Shown piece by piece: positions 1-7,907 of a DNA stretch of 30,087 nucleotides (position 1 is its first letter; each line of letters begins with the position of its first letter). The notes under the pieces were generated by a model. That model saw only the letters and a program-made list of their open reading frames with translations, did not search any database and had not been told where the DNA came from. The translations under genes were made by a program, and so were the position numbers. This DNA comes from an uncultured Blautia sp. (GTDB taxonomy: Bacteria; Bacillota; Clostridia; Lachnospirales; Lachnospiraceae), in contig URHH01000022.1 of assembly GCA_900547615.1 (NCBI GenBank), positions 1 to 30,087 on the forward strand, written 5' to 3'.

Positions 1-16
1 GATTCTACCGGCAGCT

Positions 17-44
17 TTCTATATAAAATCCTTTATATATAGAA
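17..44 (+). repeat. Inverted repeat in the dnaA leader
   Basis: TTCTATATA (17-25) and TATATAGAA (36-44) form a perfect 9-bp AT-rich stem around a 10-nt loop, 36 bases before the dnaA start. It could be a leader hairpin or an operator. The region further upstream lies outside the window, so the dnaA promoter cannot be placed with confidence. Confidence 0.4.
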
Positions 45-79
45 GAAATTAGATGGAAAATAGACCAGGAGAGACAAAA

Positions 80-1441
80 ATGAACATAGTAATGGACAAT
101 TGGGAAGAAATTCTTCAAACTCTGAAAAAAGAATATCAGATTTCAGAAGTTCCTTTCAATACCTGGCTCAAGCCCCTGAAGGTTTATACTGCTGAAAACA
201 ATGTGGTTACTATCATTGTTCCTTCTGAGCTTGCAGGTCTTGGACTGAGCTATATCAGCAACAAATACAAACTTCCTCTTCAGGTAACGATCAGCGTTGT
301 AACAGGACTTGATGAGTGCGAAGTCCGCTTTATCCCTGAAGATGAAGTTCCGGAAAAAGAAATTCCTACATATGACGAACGTGTACTGGATTCCCGCTAT
401 GAGGAGGCTCACTTAAATCCAAAATACACATTTGACACCTTTATTGTAGGAAGCAATAACAAATTTGCCCAGGCTGCTGCCCTTGCAGTTGCGGAATCTC
501 CGGGAGATACTTACAATCCTCTCTTTATTTACGGAGGCGCCGGCCTTGGAAAAACACACTTAATGCACTCCATTGCTCACTTTATTCTGGAGCATGACGA
601 AAACAGCAAGGTGCTTTATGTAACAAGTGAGGAATTTACAAACGAACTGATTGAAACAATTCGAAACGGAAACAATACGGCAATGACAAAATTCCGTGAA
701 AAATACAGAAATATTGATGTTCTCCTGGTTGACGATATTCAGTTTATTATAGGAAAGGAATCTACGCAGGAGGAATTTTTCCATACCTTCAACAGCCTTC
801 ACAGTGCGAAAAAACAGATTATCATTTCCTCTGATAAACCGCCGAAAGATATGGAAATCCTGGAAGAAAGATTCCGTTCAAGATTTGAATGGGGTCTGAT
901 CGCTGATATTACACTTCCTGATTATGAAACAAGAATGGCAATTCTTCATAAAAAGGAAGAAATGGACGGCTACAATATCAGTGAAGATGTAATTAAATAT
1001 ATTGCAACAAACATCAAATCAAATATCCGGGAGCTGGAAGGCGCTTTTAATAAAGTTATGGCTTTTGCCAAGCTGGAAAAAAAGGACGTGACTCTTGAAC
1101 TTGCAGAACAGGCGTTAAAAGATATTATTTCTCCTGATGAAAAAAAGGTAATCACACCGGAGTATATTATTTCCGTTGTCGCAGAACATTTCGGCGTAAC
1201 TGTAAACGATTTAAGCGGAAACAAACGAAACTCCAAAATTGTAGTTCCCCGGCAGATTGCCATGTACCTTTGCAGGGAAATTATATCCACACCACTTAAA
1301 AATATAGGAAAATGTCTTGGAAACCGTGACCATACAACTGTAATGCACGGCATTGACAAAATTGAAAAAGAAATTATCACAGATGATAACCTGAAAAACA
1401 CAATCGATATATTAAACAAAAAGATTAATCCACAAGGGTGA
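80..1441 (+). CDS. dnaA: Chromosomal replication initiator protein DnaA
   Basis: DnaA is the AAA+ ATPase that binds DnaA boxes, melts the origin and helps load the helicase. From the ATG at 80 the protein has 453 residues, normal for the family. The order seen is the N-terminal domain I (about 1-80), a short linker, an AAA+ core with Walker A GGAGLGKT (152-159) and Walker B LLVDD (215-219), and a C-terminal helix-turn-helix domain with the DnaA signature RDHTTVMHG (416-424). An in-frame ATG at 53 would add nine residues. The ATG at 80 is preferred because AGGAGA lies at 67-72 with good spacing, and MNIVMDNWEEIL is a typical domain I start. The gene is followed by a 288-bp spacer rich in DnaA boxes, which fits autoregulation and origin function. 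Its 3' end also carries a one-mismatch DnaA box at 1426-1434. Confidence 0.98.
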   Translation: MNIVMDNWEEILQTLKKEYQISEVPFNTWLKPLKVYTAENNVVTIIVPSELAGLGLSYISNKYKLPLQVTISVVTGLDECEVRFIPEDEVPEKEIPTYDERVLDSRYEEAHLNPKYTFDTFIVGSNNKFAQAAALAVAESPGDTYNPLFIYGGAGLGKTHLMHSIAHFILEHDENSKVLYVTSEEFTNELIETIRNGNNTAMTKFREKYRNIDVLLVDDIQFIIGKESTQEEFFHTFNSLHSAKKQIIISSDKPPKDMEILEERFRSRFEWGLIADITLPDYETRMAILHKKEEMDGYNISEDVIKYIATNIKSNIRELEGAFNKVMAFAKLEKKDVTLELAEQALKDIISPDEKKVITPEYIISVVAEHFGVTVNDLSGNKRNSKIVVPRQIAMYLCREIISTPLKNIGKCLGNRDHTTVMHGIDKIEKEIITDDNLKNTIDILNKKINPQG

Positions 1442-1729
1442 AAAAGTTTTCCACATGAAGGGTGTATAAGCTGTTGATTAGATGTTGATTCTATGTGTAT
1501 TAATGTGCATAACTTTTGCGGTAAAAAATCCACTTTCGGTTGTGCACAACTTATTCACATACTTTAACCAGACCTTTACACGAAGTTATCCCAACTCGAA
1601 CCCCTTGCATTTACTGGGTTCAAGTGAGTTTTTCACAAATTAACACCCCCTACGGCGGTTACGACGGATTTCTTCTTAAATATTATTTATAAACAAACCA
1701 CCTCGAACAAGAAGGGAGTTATACACATT
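1442..1729 (+). other. Probable oriC segment with DnaA boxes (dnaA-dnaN spacer)
   Basis: This spacer has three perfect TTATNCACA boxes: 1504-1512 (reverse), 1551-1559 (forward) and 1719-1727 (forward). One-mismatch boxes lie at 1447-1455, 1461-1469 (reverse), 1494-1502 (reverse), 1540-1549 (near-palindromic, readable on both strands) and 1629-1637. A GC-rich stretch (about 1645-1667) is followed by an almost pure A/T tract at 1676-1697, a candidate unwinding element. CTTCTT just before it (1672-1677) weakly resembles the DnaA-trio repeats described for Bacillus subtilis. Origin function is inferred from box density and from the dnaA-dnaN location; upstream boxes before dnaA would lie outside the window. 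Confidence 0.8.
1593..1633 (+). terminator. Hairpin with T-tract after dnaA, inside the origin spacer
   Basis: AACTCGAACCC (1593-1603) pairs with GGGTTC (1616-1621) and GAGTT (1626-1630), leaving AAGT bulged, and is followed by a run of T (1629-1633). This could end the dnaA transcript. It also sits between DnaA boxes, so it may instead be an origin structure. The stem is interrupted and the T-run is short, so confidence is limited. Confidence 0.4.
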
Positions 1730-2845
1730 ATGAAAATTATCTGTTCCAAAAACAGTCTTTTAAAAAGCGTAAGCATTTCTTTAAAAGCTGTTCCATCAAA
1801 AACAACAATGCCTATTCTTGAATGTATTTTAATCGATGCAACCACAAACCAGATTAAATTTACTACCAACGATATGGAACTTGGGATTGAAACCATTGTT
1901 GATGGAAACATTGCTGAAAAAGGAATGGTGGCACTGGATGCAAAAATCTTCTATGAGATCATCAGAAGACTTCCTGATAATGACGTTACCATTAAAACAG
2001 ATGATAAATTTACTGCCACCATCACCTGTGAAAAAGCAAAATTCAATATTCCCGGAAAATCAGGGGAAGATTTTGCTTATCTCCCACTGATCGAAAGAGA
2101 AGAATCTTTAACTATCTCTCAGTATACATTAAAAGAAATGATTCGTCAGACAATTTTCTCTATTGCTGTTAACGAAAATAACAAATTAATGACAGGTGAG
2201 CTGTTTGAAATTAAGGATAATTGTCTGAAAGTTGTATCACTTGACGGACACCGTATTGCGATCCGGAAAATGCCGTTAAAGAGAACGTATTCTGACCGTA
2301 AGGTTGTCGTTCCTGGAAAGACATTAAATGAAATCAGTAAAATTCTTTCCGGTGAAATGGACGATATGGTAAGCATTTTCTTTACAAAAAATCATATTCT
2401 GTTTGAATTTGACCAGACTATGGTTGTTTCCCGCCTGATCGAAGGAGAATATTTCCGTATTGATCAGATGCTTTCCAGCGATTACGAGACAAAACTTTCC
2501 ATAAACAAAAAAGAGTTTCTTGACTGTATCGACAGAGCCACTCTTCTTGTAAGAGAGGGAGATAAAAAGCCGATCATTATCCATATTACAGACAATAACA
2601 TGGAGCTGAAAATAGATTCTGCTATGGGTTCTATGAATGAAGACATAGATATAGAGAAAGAGGGCAAGGATATTCTCATTGGATTTAATCCCAAGTTTTT
2701 GATCGATGCACTGAAGGTAATTGATGATGAGATCATTAATATTTACCTTGTAAATCCAAAGGCTCCATGTTTTATCCGGGACGATGAGGAAAATTATACG
2801 TATCTGATCCTTCCTGTAAACATTAATCAGAATCAGGCAAGATAA
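1730..2845 (+). CDS. dnaN: DNA polymerase III beta subunit (sliding clamp)
   Basis: The beta clamp forms a ring around DNA and tethers polymerase III and other replication and repair proteins. The 371-residue product has normal length and the threefold repeated clamp fold, opening with MKIICSKNSLLKSVSISLKA and ending in the typical YLILPVN segment near the C-terminus. The start is fixed by the ATG at 1730 with the GGGAG ribosome binding site at 1714-1718. A perfect DnaA box (1719-1727) fills the gap between the ribosome binding site and the ATG, so DnaA bound there could affect dnaN transcription. yaaA follows after 12 bases, so dnaN-yaaA-recF probably form one operon. No strong promoter is obvious directly before dnaN. 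Confidence 0.98.
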   Translation: MKIICSKNSLLKSVSISLKAVPSKTTMPILECILIDATTNQIKFTTNDMELGIETIVDGNIAEKGMVALDAKIFYEIIRRLPDNDVTIKTDDKFTATITCEKAKFNIPGKSGEDFAYLPLIEREESLTISQYTLKEMIRQTIFSIAVNENNKLMTGELFEIKDNCLKVVSLDGHRIAIRKMPLKRTYSDRKVVVPGKTLNEISKILSGEMDDMVSIFFTKNHILFEFDQTMVVSRLIEGEYFRIDQMLSSDYETKLSINKKEFLDCIDRATLLVREGDKKPIIIHITDNNMELKIDSAMGSMNEDIDIEKEGKDILIGFNPKFLIDALKVIDDEIINIYLVNPKAPCFIRDDEENYTYLILPVNINQNQAR

Positions 2846-2857
2846 GGAGACTGGAAG

Positions 2858-3064
2858 ATGGAAGTAAAAATAAGAGATGAATTTATAAAACTGGGGCAGG
2901 TATTAAAACTTGCCGGTGTTGTAGAAGACGGCGTAGAAGCAAAGTACGTGATCACTGACGGACTTGTAAAAGTAAACGGGGAGACGGAGCTTCGCCGGGG
3001 AAAAAAGATCGTGGAAGGCGATATAATTTCCTATAATGGTCAGGATATTAAAATAATCAGGTGA
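2858..3064 (+). CDS. yaaA: S4-domain RNA-binding protein YaaA/RlbA family
   Basis: This is a 68-residue protein made almost entirely of one S4 RNA-binding domain: EFIKLGQVLKLAGVVEDG, then VKVNGETELRRGKKI, then GDIISYNG. In Firmicutes this small gene nearly always sits between dnaN and recF, as here, and is thought to bind RNA or the ribosome; its exact role is not settled. AAGGAG lies just before the ATG at 2858. Its TGA (3062-3064) is four bases from the recF ATG, so the two are probably translationally coupled. Confidence 0.92.
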   Translation: MEVKIRDEFIKLGQVLKLAGVVEDGVEAKYVITDGLVKVNGETELRRGKKIVEGDIISYNGQDIKIIR

Positions 3065-3068
3065 CGGA

Positions 3069-4163
3069 ATGTATATTGAATCCATTCAGTTAAAGGATTT
3101 CCGTAATTACGATTCCCTGGAGCTGAAATTTGACAGAGGGACAAACATTTTTTATGGGAATAATGCGCAGGGGAAGACAAATATTCTGGAAGCAGTGTAT
3201 CTCTGCGGAACGAGTAAATCTCATAAAGGCAGCAAGGATAAGGAGATTATCCGTTTTCAGCAGGAGGAATCCCACATCCGTATGATGGTGAAAAAAGAAG
3301 GCGTATCATACAAAATCGATATGCACCTGAAGAAAAACAGGGCAAAAGGTGTGGCAATCAACGGCATTCCCATAAAAAAAGCAAGGGAGCTTCTGGGGGT
3401 AGTAAATCTTGTGTTTTTCTCCCCCGAAGATCTGAATATTATAAAAAACGGACCTGCAGAGAGGCGGAGATTCCTGGACTTGGAATTATGTCAACTTGAT
3501 AATATTTATCTGTCGGATCTGGCGGCATATAATCACATTGTGAATCAGAGAAACCGGCTGTTAAAGGATTTACATAAGCAGCCGGAGCTTAAGGGTACTC
3601 TTGATGTGTGGGATATGCAGATGGCAGGTTACGGCAGGAAGATTATTGAGAAGAGAAAAGAGTTCATAGAAGAATTAAATGAAATTGTTCATGAAATACA
3701 CAGAAATTTAACTGGCGGAATAGAAGAAATAGAGGTTGTGTATGAACCAAATACAGAAACAGAGGATTTTGAGGCGGCTCTGTTAAAGAACAGGGAGAGG
3801 GACATAAGAATGAAACTTTCTTCCACAGGACCTCACAGAGACGATATGTGCGTGATGGTAAATGGGATTGACATACGTAAATTCGGTTCTCAGGGGCAGC
3901 AGCGAACAGCCGCTCTTTCGATGAAGCTTTCGGAGATCTATCTTGTGAAAAAGAGGATCAAGGATACGCCGGTTCTTCTTCTTGATGACGTTCTTTCCGA
4001 GCTTGACAGCAGCAGGCAGACGTATCTTCTGGAAAGCATTCATGATATTCAGACGATGATCACCTGCACAGGTCTTGATGACTTTGTCAGCCATCAGTTT
4101 GAAATTAATAAGGTGTTTTATGTTGAAAAGGGAACTGTAAAAAATCAGCAGAAAGTATTTTGA
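3069..4163 (+). CDS. recF: DNA replication and repair protein RecF
   Basis: RecF is an SMC-like ABC ATPase that helps load RecA at gapped DNA with RecO and RecR. The 364-residue product has Walker A GNNAQGKTN (30-38), the ABC signature region GSQGQQRTAAL (about 273) and Walker B LLLDDVLSELD (about 303), all intact. The start is only four bases after yaaA, with GGTGACGG as a possible ribosome binding site. Unlike the arrangement common in Firmicutes, gyrB does not follow: it lies about 19.7 kb downstream. The final codons overlap a strong promoter that drives the next gene. Confidence 0.97.
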   Translation: MYIESIQLKDFRNYDSLELKFDRGTNIFYGNNAQGKTNILEAVYLCGTSKSHKGSKDKEIIRFQQEESHIRMMVKKEGVSYKIDMHLKKNRAKGVAINGIPIKKARELLGVVNLVFFSPEDLNIIKNGPAERRRFLDLELCQLDNIYLSDLAAYNHIVNQRNRLLKDLHKQPELKGTLDVWDMQMAGYGRKIIEKRKEFIEELNEIVHEIHRNLTGGIEEIEVVYEPNTETEDFEAALLKNRERDIRMKLSSTGPHRDDMCVMVNGIDIRKFGSQGQQRTAALSMKLSEIYLVKKRIKDTPVLLLDDVLSELDSSRQTYLLESIHDIQTMITCTGLDDFVSHQFEINKVFYVEKGTVKNQQKVF

Positions 4164-4188
4164 CAAGTATATAAGCATATGTTAAACT
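4160..4188 (+). promoter_or_regulatory. Sigma-A promoter overlapping the recF stop codon
   Basis: A perfect -35 TTGACA (4160-4165) lies 17 bases before TAAACT (4183-4188), which carries an extended -10 TG at 4180-4181. The expected transcript start is near 4195, giving the downstream TPR-protein gene its own promoter and a very short leader. The TGA of recF lies within the -35. Confidence 0.75.
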
Positions 4189-4209
4189 ACTCGTAACTAT
4201 GGAAAGTTG

Positions 4210-6636
4210 GTGAAAATTTTGGATAAAGAAGAATTTCGAATCAAGCTTGAAGAAATTAATAACTTAGTTGAAAAAAAAGATTATAAGGGCGCAATGGAAG
4301 TTGTGGACAGCATTGACTGGCGTCGTGTGAAAAACGTGAGAACCTTATGTGTTGTAGGTGAAATCTATGCGGCAAATAAGAGATACGAGGACAGCCGGGA
4401 AATTTTCCTTCTTGCTTATCATAAAGCGCCAATCGGAAAAAATATTCTTTACCGTCTTATAGAAATTTCCCTTAAAATGGGGGATATTGAGGAGGCAATG
4501 GAATATTTTGACGAGTTTAAAGAAATTGCTCCAAACGATAACACAAGATATGTTCTGAAATATAAGATATTCCGGGCAAAGAAGGCGTCTCTCAATGAGC
4601 AGATCGCCATTCTCGAAGAATATAAAGAAAAAGAATTTACAGAAAAATGGACATACGAGCTTGCAAAACTTTATTATAAGGCGGGAAATAAAGAAAAATG
4701 TCTGGAAATCTGCGATGAGCTGATTCTCTGGTTCAATGAGGGTACATATGTTATGAAGGCGCTCGACCTGAAAATGCGTATGGGACTTCTTACAGGAGCA
4801 GAGAAAGAAAAATACGAAAAGCAGTTTATTCCAAAGCTCCTGAAGCCGGAAGATGCAAAGGCATTAAAGGAAAATATGGAGAAACAGGAAGAAAAACCTG
4901 CGCCTGAACCGGAAAAGCCTGAAATTGAGAGCATTCAGATACGAAGCGATAAGGACCTGGAAGGGGCAGAAACTCTTCAGGAGAAAATTTCCAAAGGTAT
5001 CCGCGATATTTTCCGTGCAAAACGAACATCTTTTGATGAGTTTGAGGAAGAAGAGGAAGAAGAAAATTCCGAAGAGGAACAGAAGGAAATGCTGAAAACT
5101 CCGTCTTCCGAGGAGGAATACGACAAGGTTCCGGAACTGGAAGAAGAGTTTGAAAAAACGAAGAAGACAGAAGAACCGGAAGAGACAGTTTCAGAAAAAC
5201 AGGAGGTTCTGCAGGAAGAGGAAGAAGCGCCTGCAAAAGAGCCTGCTTTTGATTTTTCACAGACAATTAAAATGCCGGAACTTAATATTCCAAAGTCCAT
5301 GAGAAATATGACGCCGAAGGAAGCGCCGGAGGTTGAGACGAAACCGTTTGAAGATAAGGCGGATTTTGATTTTAATCTGGAGGATACCATTCTTGCAGCT
5401 GCTTCTGCCCAGGGAATTGATATTCCGGAGGAAAAGAAAGAGCCGAAGCAGGTCGCAGATTTAACAATGGACGACTTGGAGGAGGAGATTTTTTCCGAGG
5501 AAGATTTAAGACTGGCAGAGCAGGAGTTTATGAAGGGACCGTCTGCAGTACAGAAAGACGAGCCTGAGATAAAGCTTCCGTTCGATATGCCGGCTGCAAA
5601 AAAGGAAGAAAAAACGGAAATTCCGGATTTAGAATCAGAGGAACTTCTCGGCGATGTTTTTGGAGAAGACATTCAGGAGGAAGAAGAAATTTTCCATGAC
5701 TTTGGTGAGGAAGAAGAAGAAATTCCGGAAGAAATCCTTCCGGACTCTATGCGTTCACGGGACGGTGAGCCGGCGCTTGATGAGGAACTTCTCTCAGAGG
5801 AAGAGGAACTGGAACGTTTTATTGACTCCATGAATATGGAAGAAGAGACAGACGCGCTCAAAATTGTTCCAAGAGAAAAGGAACTGAGAGAAGAAGAGAA
5901 AAAGCTGTTTACATACTTCATCAAGATACCGGGAATGAAAGAGCAGCTTCTTGAAGCCCTTCTCGATGCCCAGCTTGCAGCGGCAGATAAAACGTCCAAA
6001 ACAGGAAATATTGTAGTGATGGGCGGAAGAGAAACAGGAAAAACAAGGCTGATCTCAAGCCTGATTCCTGCAGTTTGCAAGGAGCTGAATCTGGAAGCTG
6101 CAAATGTGGCATATATTTTTGCAGAACAGATTAATGGAAAAGATCTTCGAAAAATCATGAATAAACTGTCAGGCGGTTTCTTTGTCATAGAAGATGCAAA
6201 CCAGCTTGACCAGGAGACGGCAGAGCAGTTAAACCAGATTATGGAAGAGGAGACAGACGGTCTTACGGTAATTCTGGAGGACGAAAAAATAGGCATGAGA
6301 AAAATGCTTGCAAGATACCCGAAACTTGCAAAAAAATTCACGTCCGTTATTAATATTCCTGTATTCACAAATGATGAACTGGCAAATTTTGCGAAGGTTT
6401 ATGCAAAGGAAAACGGATACAGAATTGATAACATGGGAATGCTTGCCCTTTATAATCTCATTGGAGTCAATCAGAAAGAGGACGAGCCAATGAATATTGG
6501 CGCTGTGAAGAATCTGATCGATGCGGCAATCAGTAAATCTCAGGGCGGACGCCTGTTTAAAAAGAATACGTCCAAAAAACGACTGGACAGAGACGGATAT
6601 ATTGTACTGTACGAAAAAGATTTCAGCGGTAAATAA
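4210..6636 (+). CDS. Unnamed TPR / acidic linker / P-loop (SpoVK/CbbX-like) protein
   Basis: I do not recognise a named family. The protein has about 808 residues in three parts. Residues 1-200 are helical tetratricopeptide-like repeats (for example YEDSREIFLLAYHKAP and MEYFDEFKEIAPND). Residues about 220-555 are a highly acidic, low-complexity, probably disordered linker rich in Glu runs. The remainder is an ATPase-like domain with Walker A GGRETGKT (about 605-612), a Walker B-like FFVIED (about 657-662) and a lid-like tail. The C-terminal part recalls AAA proteins of the SpoVK/CbbX type, but the usual DEA motif is IEDA and the usual arginine-finger SRF position reads KKF. No signal peptide or membrane segment is seen, so it is probably cytosolic. 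No ATG start exists: TTG 4207, GTG 4210 and TTG 4219 are all in frame, and GGTGA at 4209-4213 would best serve 4219. rsmA follows after 31 bases. Confidence 0.85.
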   Translation: MKILDKEEFRIKLEEINNLVEKKDYKGAMEVVDSIDWRRVKNVRTLCVVGEIYAANKRYEDSREIFLLAYHKAPIGKNILYRLIEISLKMGDIEEAMEYFDEFKEIAPNDNTRYVLKYKIFRAKKASLNEQIAILEEYKEKEFTEKWTYELAKLYYKAGNKEKCLEICDELILWFNEGTYVMKALDLKMRMGLLTGAEKEKYEKQFIPKLLKPEDAKALKENMEKQEEKPAPEPEKPEIESIQIRSDKDLEGAETLQEKISKGIRDIFRAKRTSFDEFEEEEEEENSEEEQKEMLKTPSSEEEYDKVPELEEEFEKTKKTEEPEETVSEKQEVLQEEEEAPAKEPAFDFSQTIKMPELNIPKSMRNMTPKEAPEVETKPFEDKADFDFNLEDTILAAASAQGIDIPEEKKEPKQVADLTMDDLEEEIFSEEDLRLAEQEFMKGPSAVQKDEPEIKLPFDMPAAKKEEKTEIPDLESEELLGDVFGEDIQEEEEIFHDFGEEEEEIPEEILPDSMRSRDGEPALDEELLSEEEELERFIDSMNMEEETDALKIVPREKELREEEKKLFTYFIKIPGMKEQLLEALLDAQLAAADKTSKTGNIVVMGGRETGKTRLISSLIPAVCKELNLEAANVAYIFAEQINGKDLRKIMNKLSGGFFVIEDANQLDQETAEQLNQIMEEETDGLTVILEDEKIGMRKMLARYPKLAKKFTSVINIPVFTNDELANFAKVYAKENGYRIDNMGMLALYNLIGVNQKEDEPMNIGAVKNLIDAAISKSQGGRLFKKNTSKKRLDRDGYIVLYEKDFSGK

Positions 6637-6667
6637 AAATTATAAAATTAAAAAGGAAGTGTAAATT

Positions 6668-7543
6668 ATGACCGGACCTTATCTCGGAAATCCGAAATAC
6701 ACCATTGAAGTTCTTCAGAAGTATAACTTTGCATTCCAGAAAAGGTTCGGTCAGAATTTTCTGATCGATACCCATGTTCTGGAAAAGATCATTGCAGCCT
6801 CACAGATCACAAAAGACGATTTTGTGCTGGAAATAGGTCCCGGGATCGGAACAATGACCCAGTACCTTGCAGAGTACGCAAGAGAGGTTACGGCAGTGGA
6901 AATTGATAATACGCTGATCCCCATTCTGAAAGATACACTGAAAGACTGGGATAATGTAACAGTGATAAATGACGATATTCTGAAAGTGGATATTCGGAAG
7001 CTGGCATTGGAGAAAAACGGCGGAAGGCCTATAAAAGTAGTGGCAAATCTGCCGTATTATATCACCACCCCTATTATTATGGGCTTGTTTGAAAATCAGG
7101 TTCCTATTGATTCGATTACGATCATGGTCCAGAAGGAAGTGGCAGACAGGATGCAGGTTGGGCCGGGTACAAAAGATTATGGCGCGTTGTCTCTGGCTGT
7201 TCAGTATTATGCAAGACCGGAAATCGTTGCCAATGTACCGCCAAACTGTTTTATGCCAAGACCAAAGGTTGGAAGTGCTGTTATCCGCCTGGAACGATAT
7301 GAGAAACCTCCGGTTCAGGTAACTGATGAAAAGCTGATGTTCCGTATTATACGGGCGTCCTTTAATCAGAGAAGAAAGACACTTGTAAACGGTCTCAAAA
7401 ATTCTCAGGAGCTTTCTTACTCCAGGGAGGAGATAGAAGAGGTATTAAATACATGCGGAATCCCTCTGAATATCCGGGGAGAGGCGCTGACCCTTGCCGA
7501 ATTTGCCGAGATTGCGAATGCGTTTGGTGAAAAGAAAAAGTGA
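6668..7543 (+). CDS. rsmA: 16S rRNA (adenine(1518)-N6/adenine(1519)-N6)-dimethyltransferase RsmA
   Basis: RsmA (KsgA) dimethylates two adjacent adenines in the 3' hairpin of 16S rRNA, a late 30S assembly step; loss usually gives kasugamycin resistance. The 291-residue protein has normal length. It shows the FGQNFL entry motif (27-32), the SAM-binding GPGIG (57-61) and the catalytic NLPYY (127-131). The ATG at 6668 has AAGGAAGTG upstream. It follows the TPR/P-loop gene closely and ends at a strong terminator. The close relatives ErmB/ErmC dimethylate 23S rRNA, but the length and neighbour pattern favour RsmA. Confidence 0.96.
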   Translation: MTGPYLGNPKYTIEVLQKYNFAFQKRFGQNFLIDTHVLEKIIAASQITKDDFVLEIGPGIGTMTQYLAEYAREVTAVEIDNTLIPILKDTLKDWDNVTVINDDILKVDIRKLALEKNGGRPIKVVANLPYYITTPIIMGLFENQVPIDSITIMVQKEVADRMQVGPGTKDYGALSLAVQYYARPEIVANVPPNCFMPRPKVGSAVIRLERYEKPPVQVTDEKLMFRIIRASFNQRRKTLVNGLKNSQELSYSREEIEEVLNTCGIPLNIRGEALTLAEFAEIANAFGEKKK

Positions 7544-7551
7544 TAACAAAA

Positions 7552-7585
7552 AAAGTATCCGGTGGCTAGTCGGATACTTTTTTTT
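7552..7585 (+). terminator. Rho-independent terminator after rsmA
   Basis: AAAGTATCCG (7552-7561) and CGGATACTTT (7571-7580) form a perfect 10-bp stem with a 9-nt loop, followed by T through 7585. The A-run on the left side suggests it may work in both directions. Confidence 0.92.
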
Positions 7586-7601
7586 ACGTTTATAGTTTTA
7601 A

Positions 7602-7642
7602 AAGGAAGGAGAGTTGATTGCTTTGGGAGCAATCAACATATG
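7602..7642 (+). promoter_or_regulatory. Ribosome binding site separated from its ATG by a perfect hairpin
   Basis: A strong purine-rich site (AAGGAAGGAGAG, 7602-7613) is followed at once by TTGATTGC (7614-7621), a 7-nt loop, and GCAATCAA (7629-7636), a perfect 8-bp stem. The ATG is at 7640. Without the stem the AAGGAG core is 28 bases from the ATG; with it folded the effective gap is about 5. Alternatively TTG at 7614 starts a 9-codon leader peptide whose TGA (7641-7643) overlaps the ATG. Confidence 0.45.
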
Positions 7643-7771
7643 AAAAAGAAATTTTATAAAAATAATGTTGGCTGTATTATTTTTACGGTATTAGTATATC
7701 CAATAAATGTGATGGAATCATGTGTAACATATGAAAAAATCATGAACGAATGTCGAATGTTTTATGAATAA
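7640..7771 (+). CDS. Possible small protein of 43 residues, function unknown
   Basis: The frame from the ATG at 7640 encodes a 43-residue peptide with a basic start (MKKKFYKNN), a hydrophobic middle (about residues 10-25, VGCIIFTVLVYPINVM) and a polar tail with two cysteines. It could be a short membrane peptide. Support is the strong purine-rich site upstream, which needs a hairpin to come near the ATG. Against it: it lies just after the rsmA terminator, no promoter is visible, and the composition is not strongly coding. I do not recognise any family. Confidence 0.28.
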   Translation: MKKKFYKNNVGCIIFTVLVYPINVMESCVTYEKIMNECRMFYE

Positions 7772-7838
7772 GCGGAGTAAAACAGGACATAAGACAGGAT
7801 TTAAAGAAAATGATCAGAAACCTTTTATATAAATTTTA

Positions 7839-7866
7839 CAGACAGGAAGAGAATTTGTGTTATACT
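7839..7866 (+). promoter_or_regulatory. Extended -10 promoter for the secreted DUF1002-like protein
   Basis: TATACT (7861-7866) is preceded by TGT (7858-7860), an extended -10. A weak -35 (CAGACA, 7839-7844) is 16 bases upstream. The start would fall near 7873, giving a leader of about 35 bases. Confidence 0.6.
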
Positions 7867-7907
7867 GGAAACTGTTTTAAGAAGATAACAAAAAACAGGA
7901 GGATTAC

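Larger units (their letters stand above)
7586..7907 (+). other. Spacer with no confident gene between rsmA and the secreted protein
   Basis: These 322 bases hold a possible 43-codon ORF (7640-7771) with an odd ribosome binding site, then about 85 bases in which I see no feature, then an extended -10 promoter at 7858-7866 for the next gene. No tRNA, repeat or riboswitch was recognised. Confidence 0.6.

Noticed and set aside
970..1533. Reverse-strand frame overlapping the dnaA end and the origin spacer
   Set aside because: No motif or ribosome binding site, and it overlaps dnaA coding sequence.
1616..1625. GGGTTCAAGT resembling a tRNA T-arm in the origin spacer
   Set aside because: No acceptor, D or anticodon arm is nearby; it is one side of the hairpin at 1593-1630.
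4977..6368. Two reverse-strand Ser-rich frames of 231 codons each
   Set aside because: They are the antisense of GAA/GAG-rich codons in the acidic linker, which reads as Ser and Phe runs.
7562..7639. Upstream extension of the 43-codon ORF to a GTG at 7562
   Set aside because: It would start in the loop of the rsmA terminator with no ribosome binding site.
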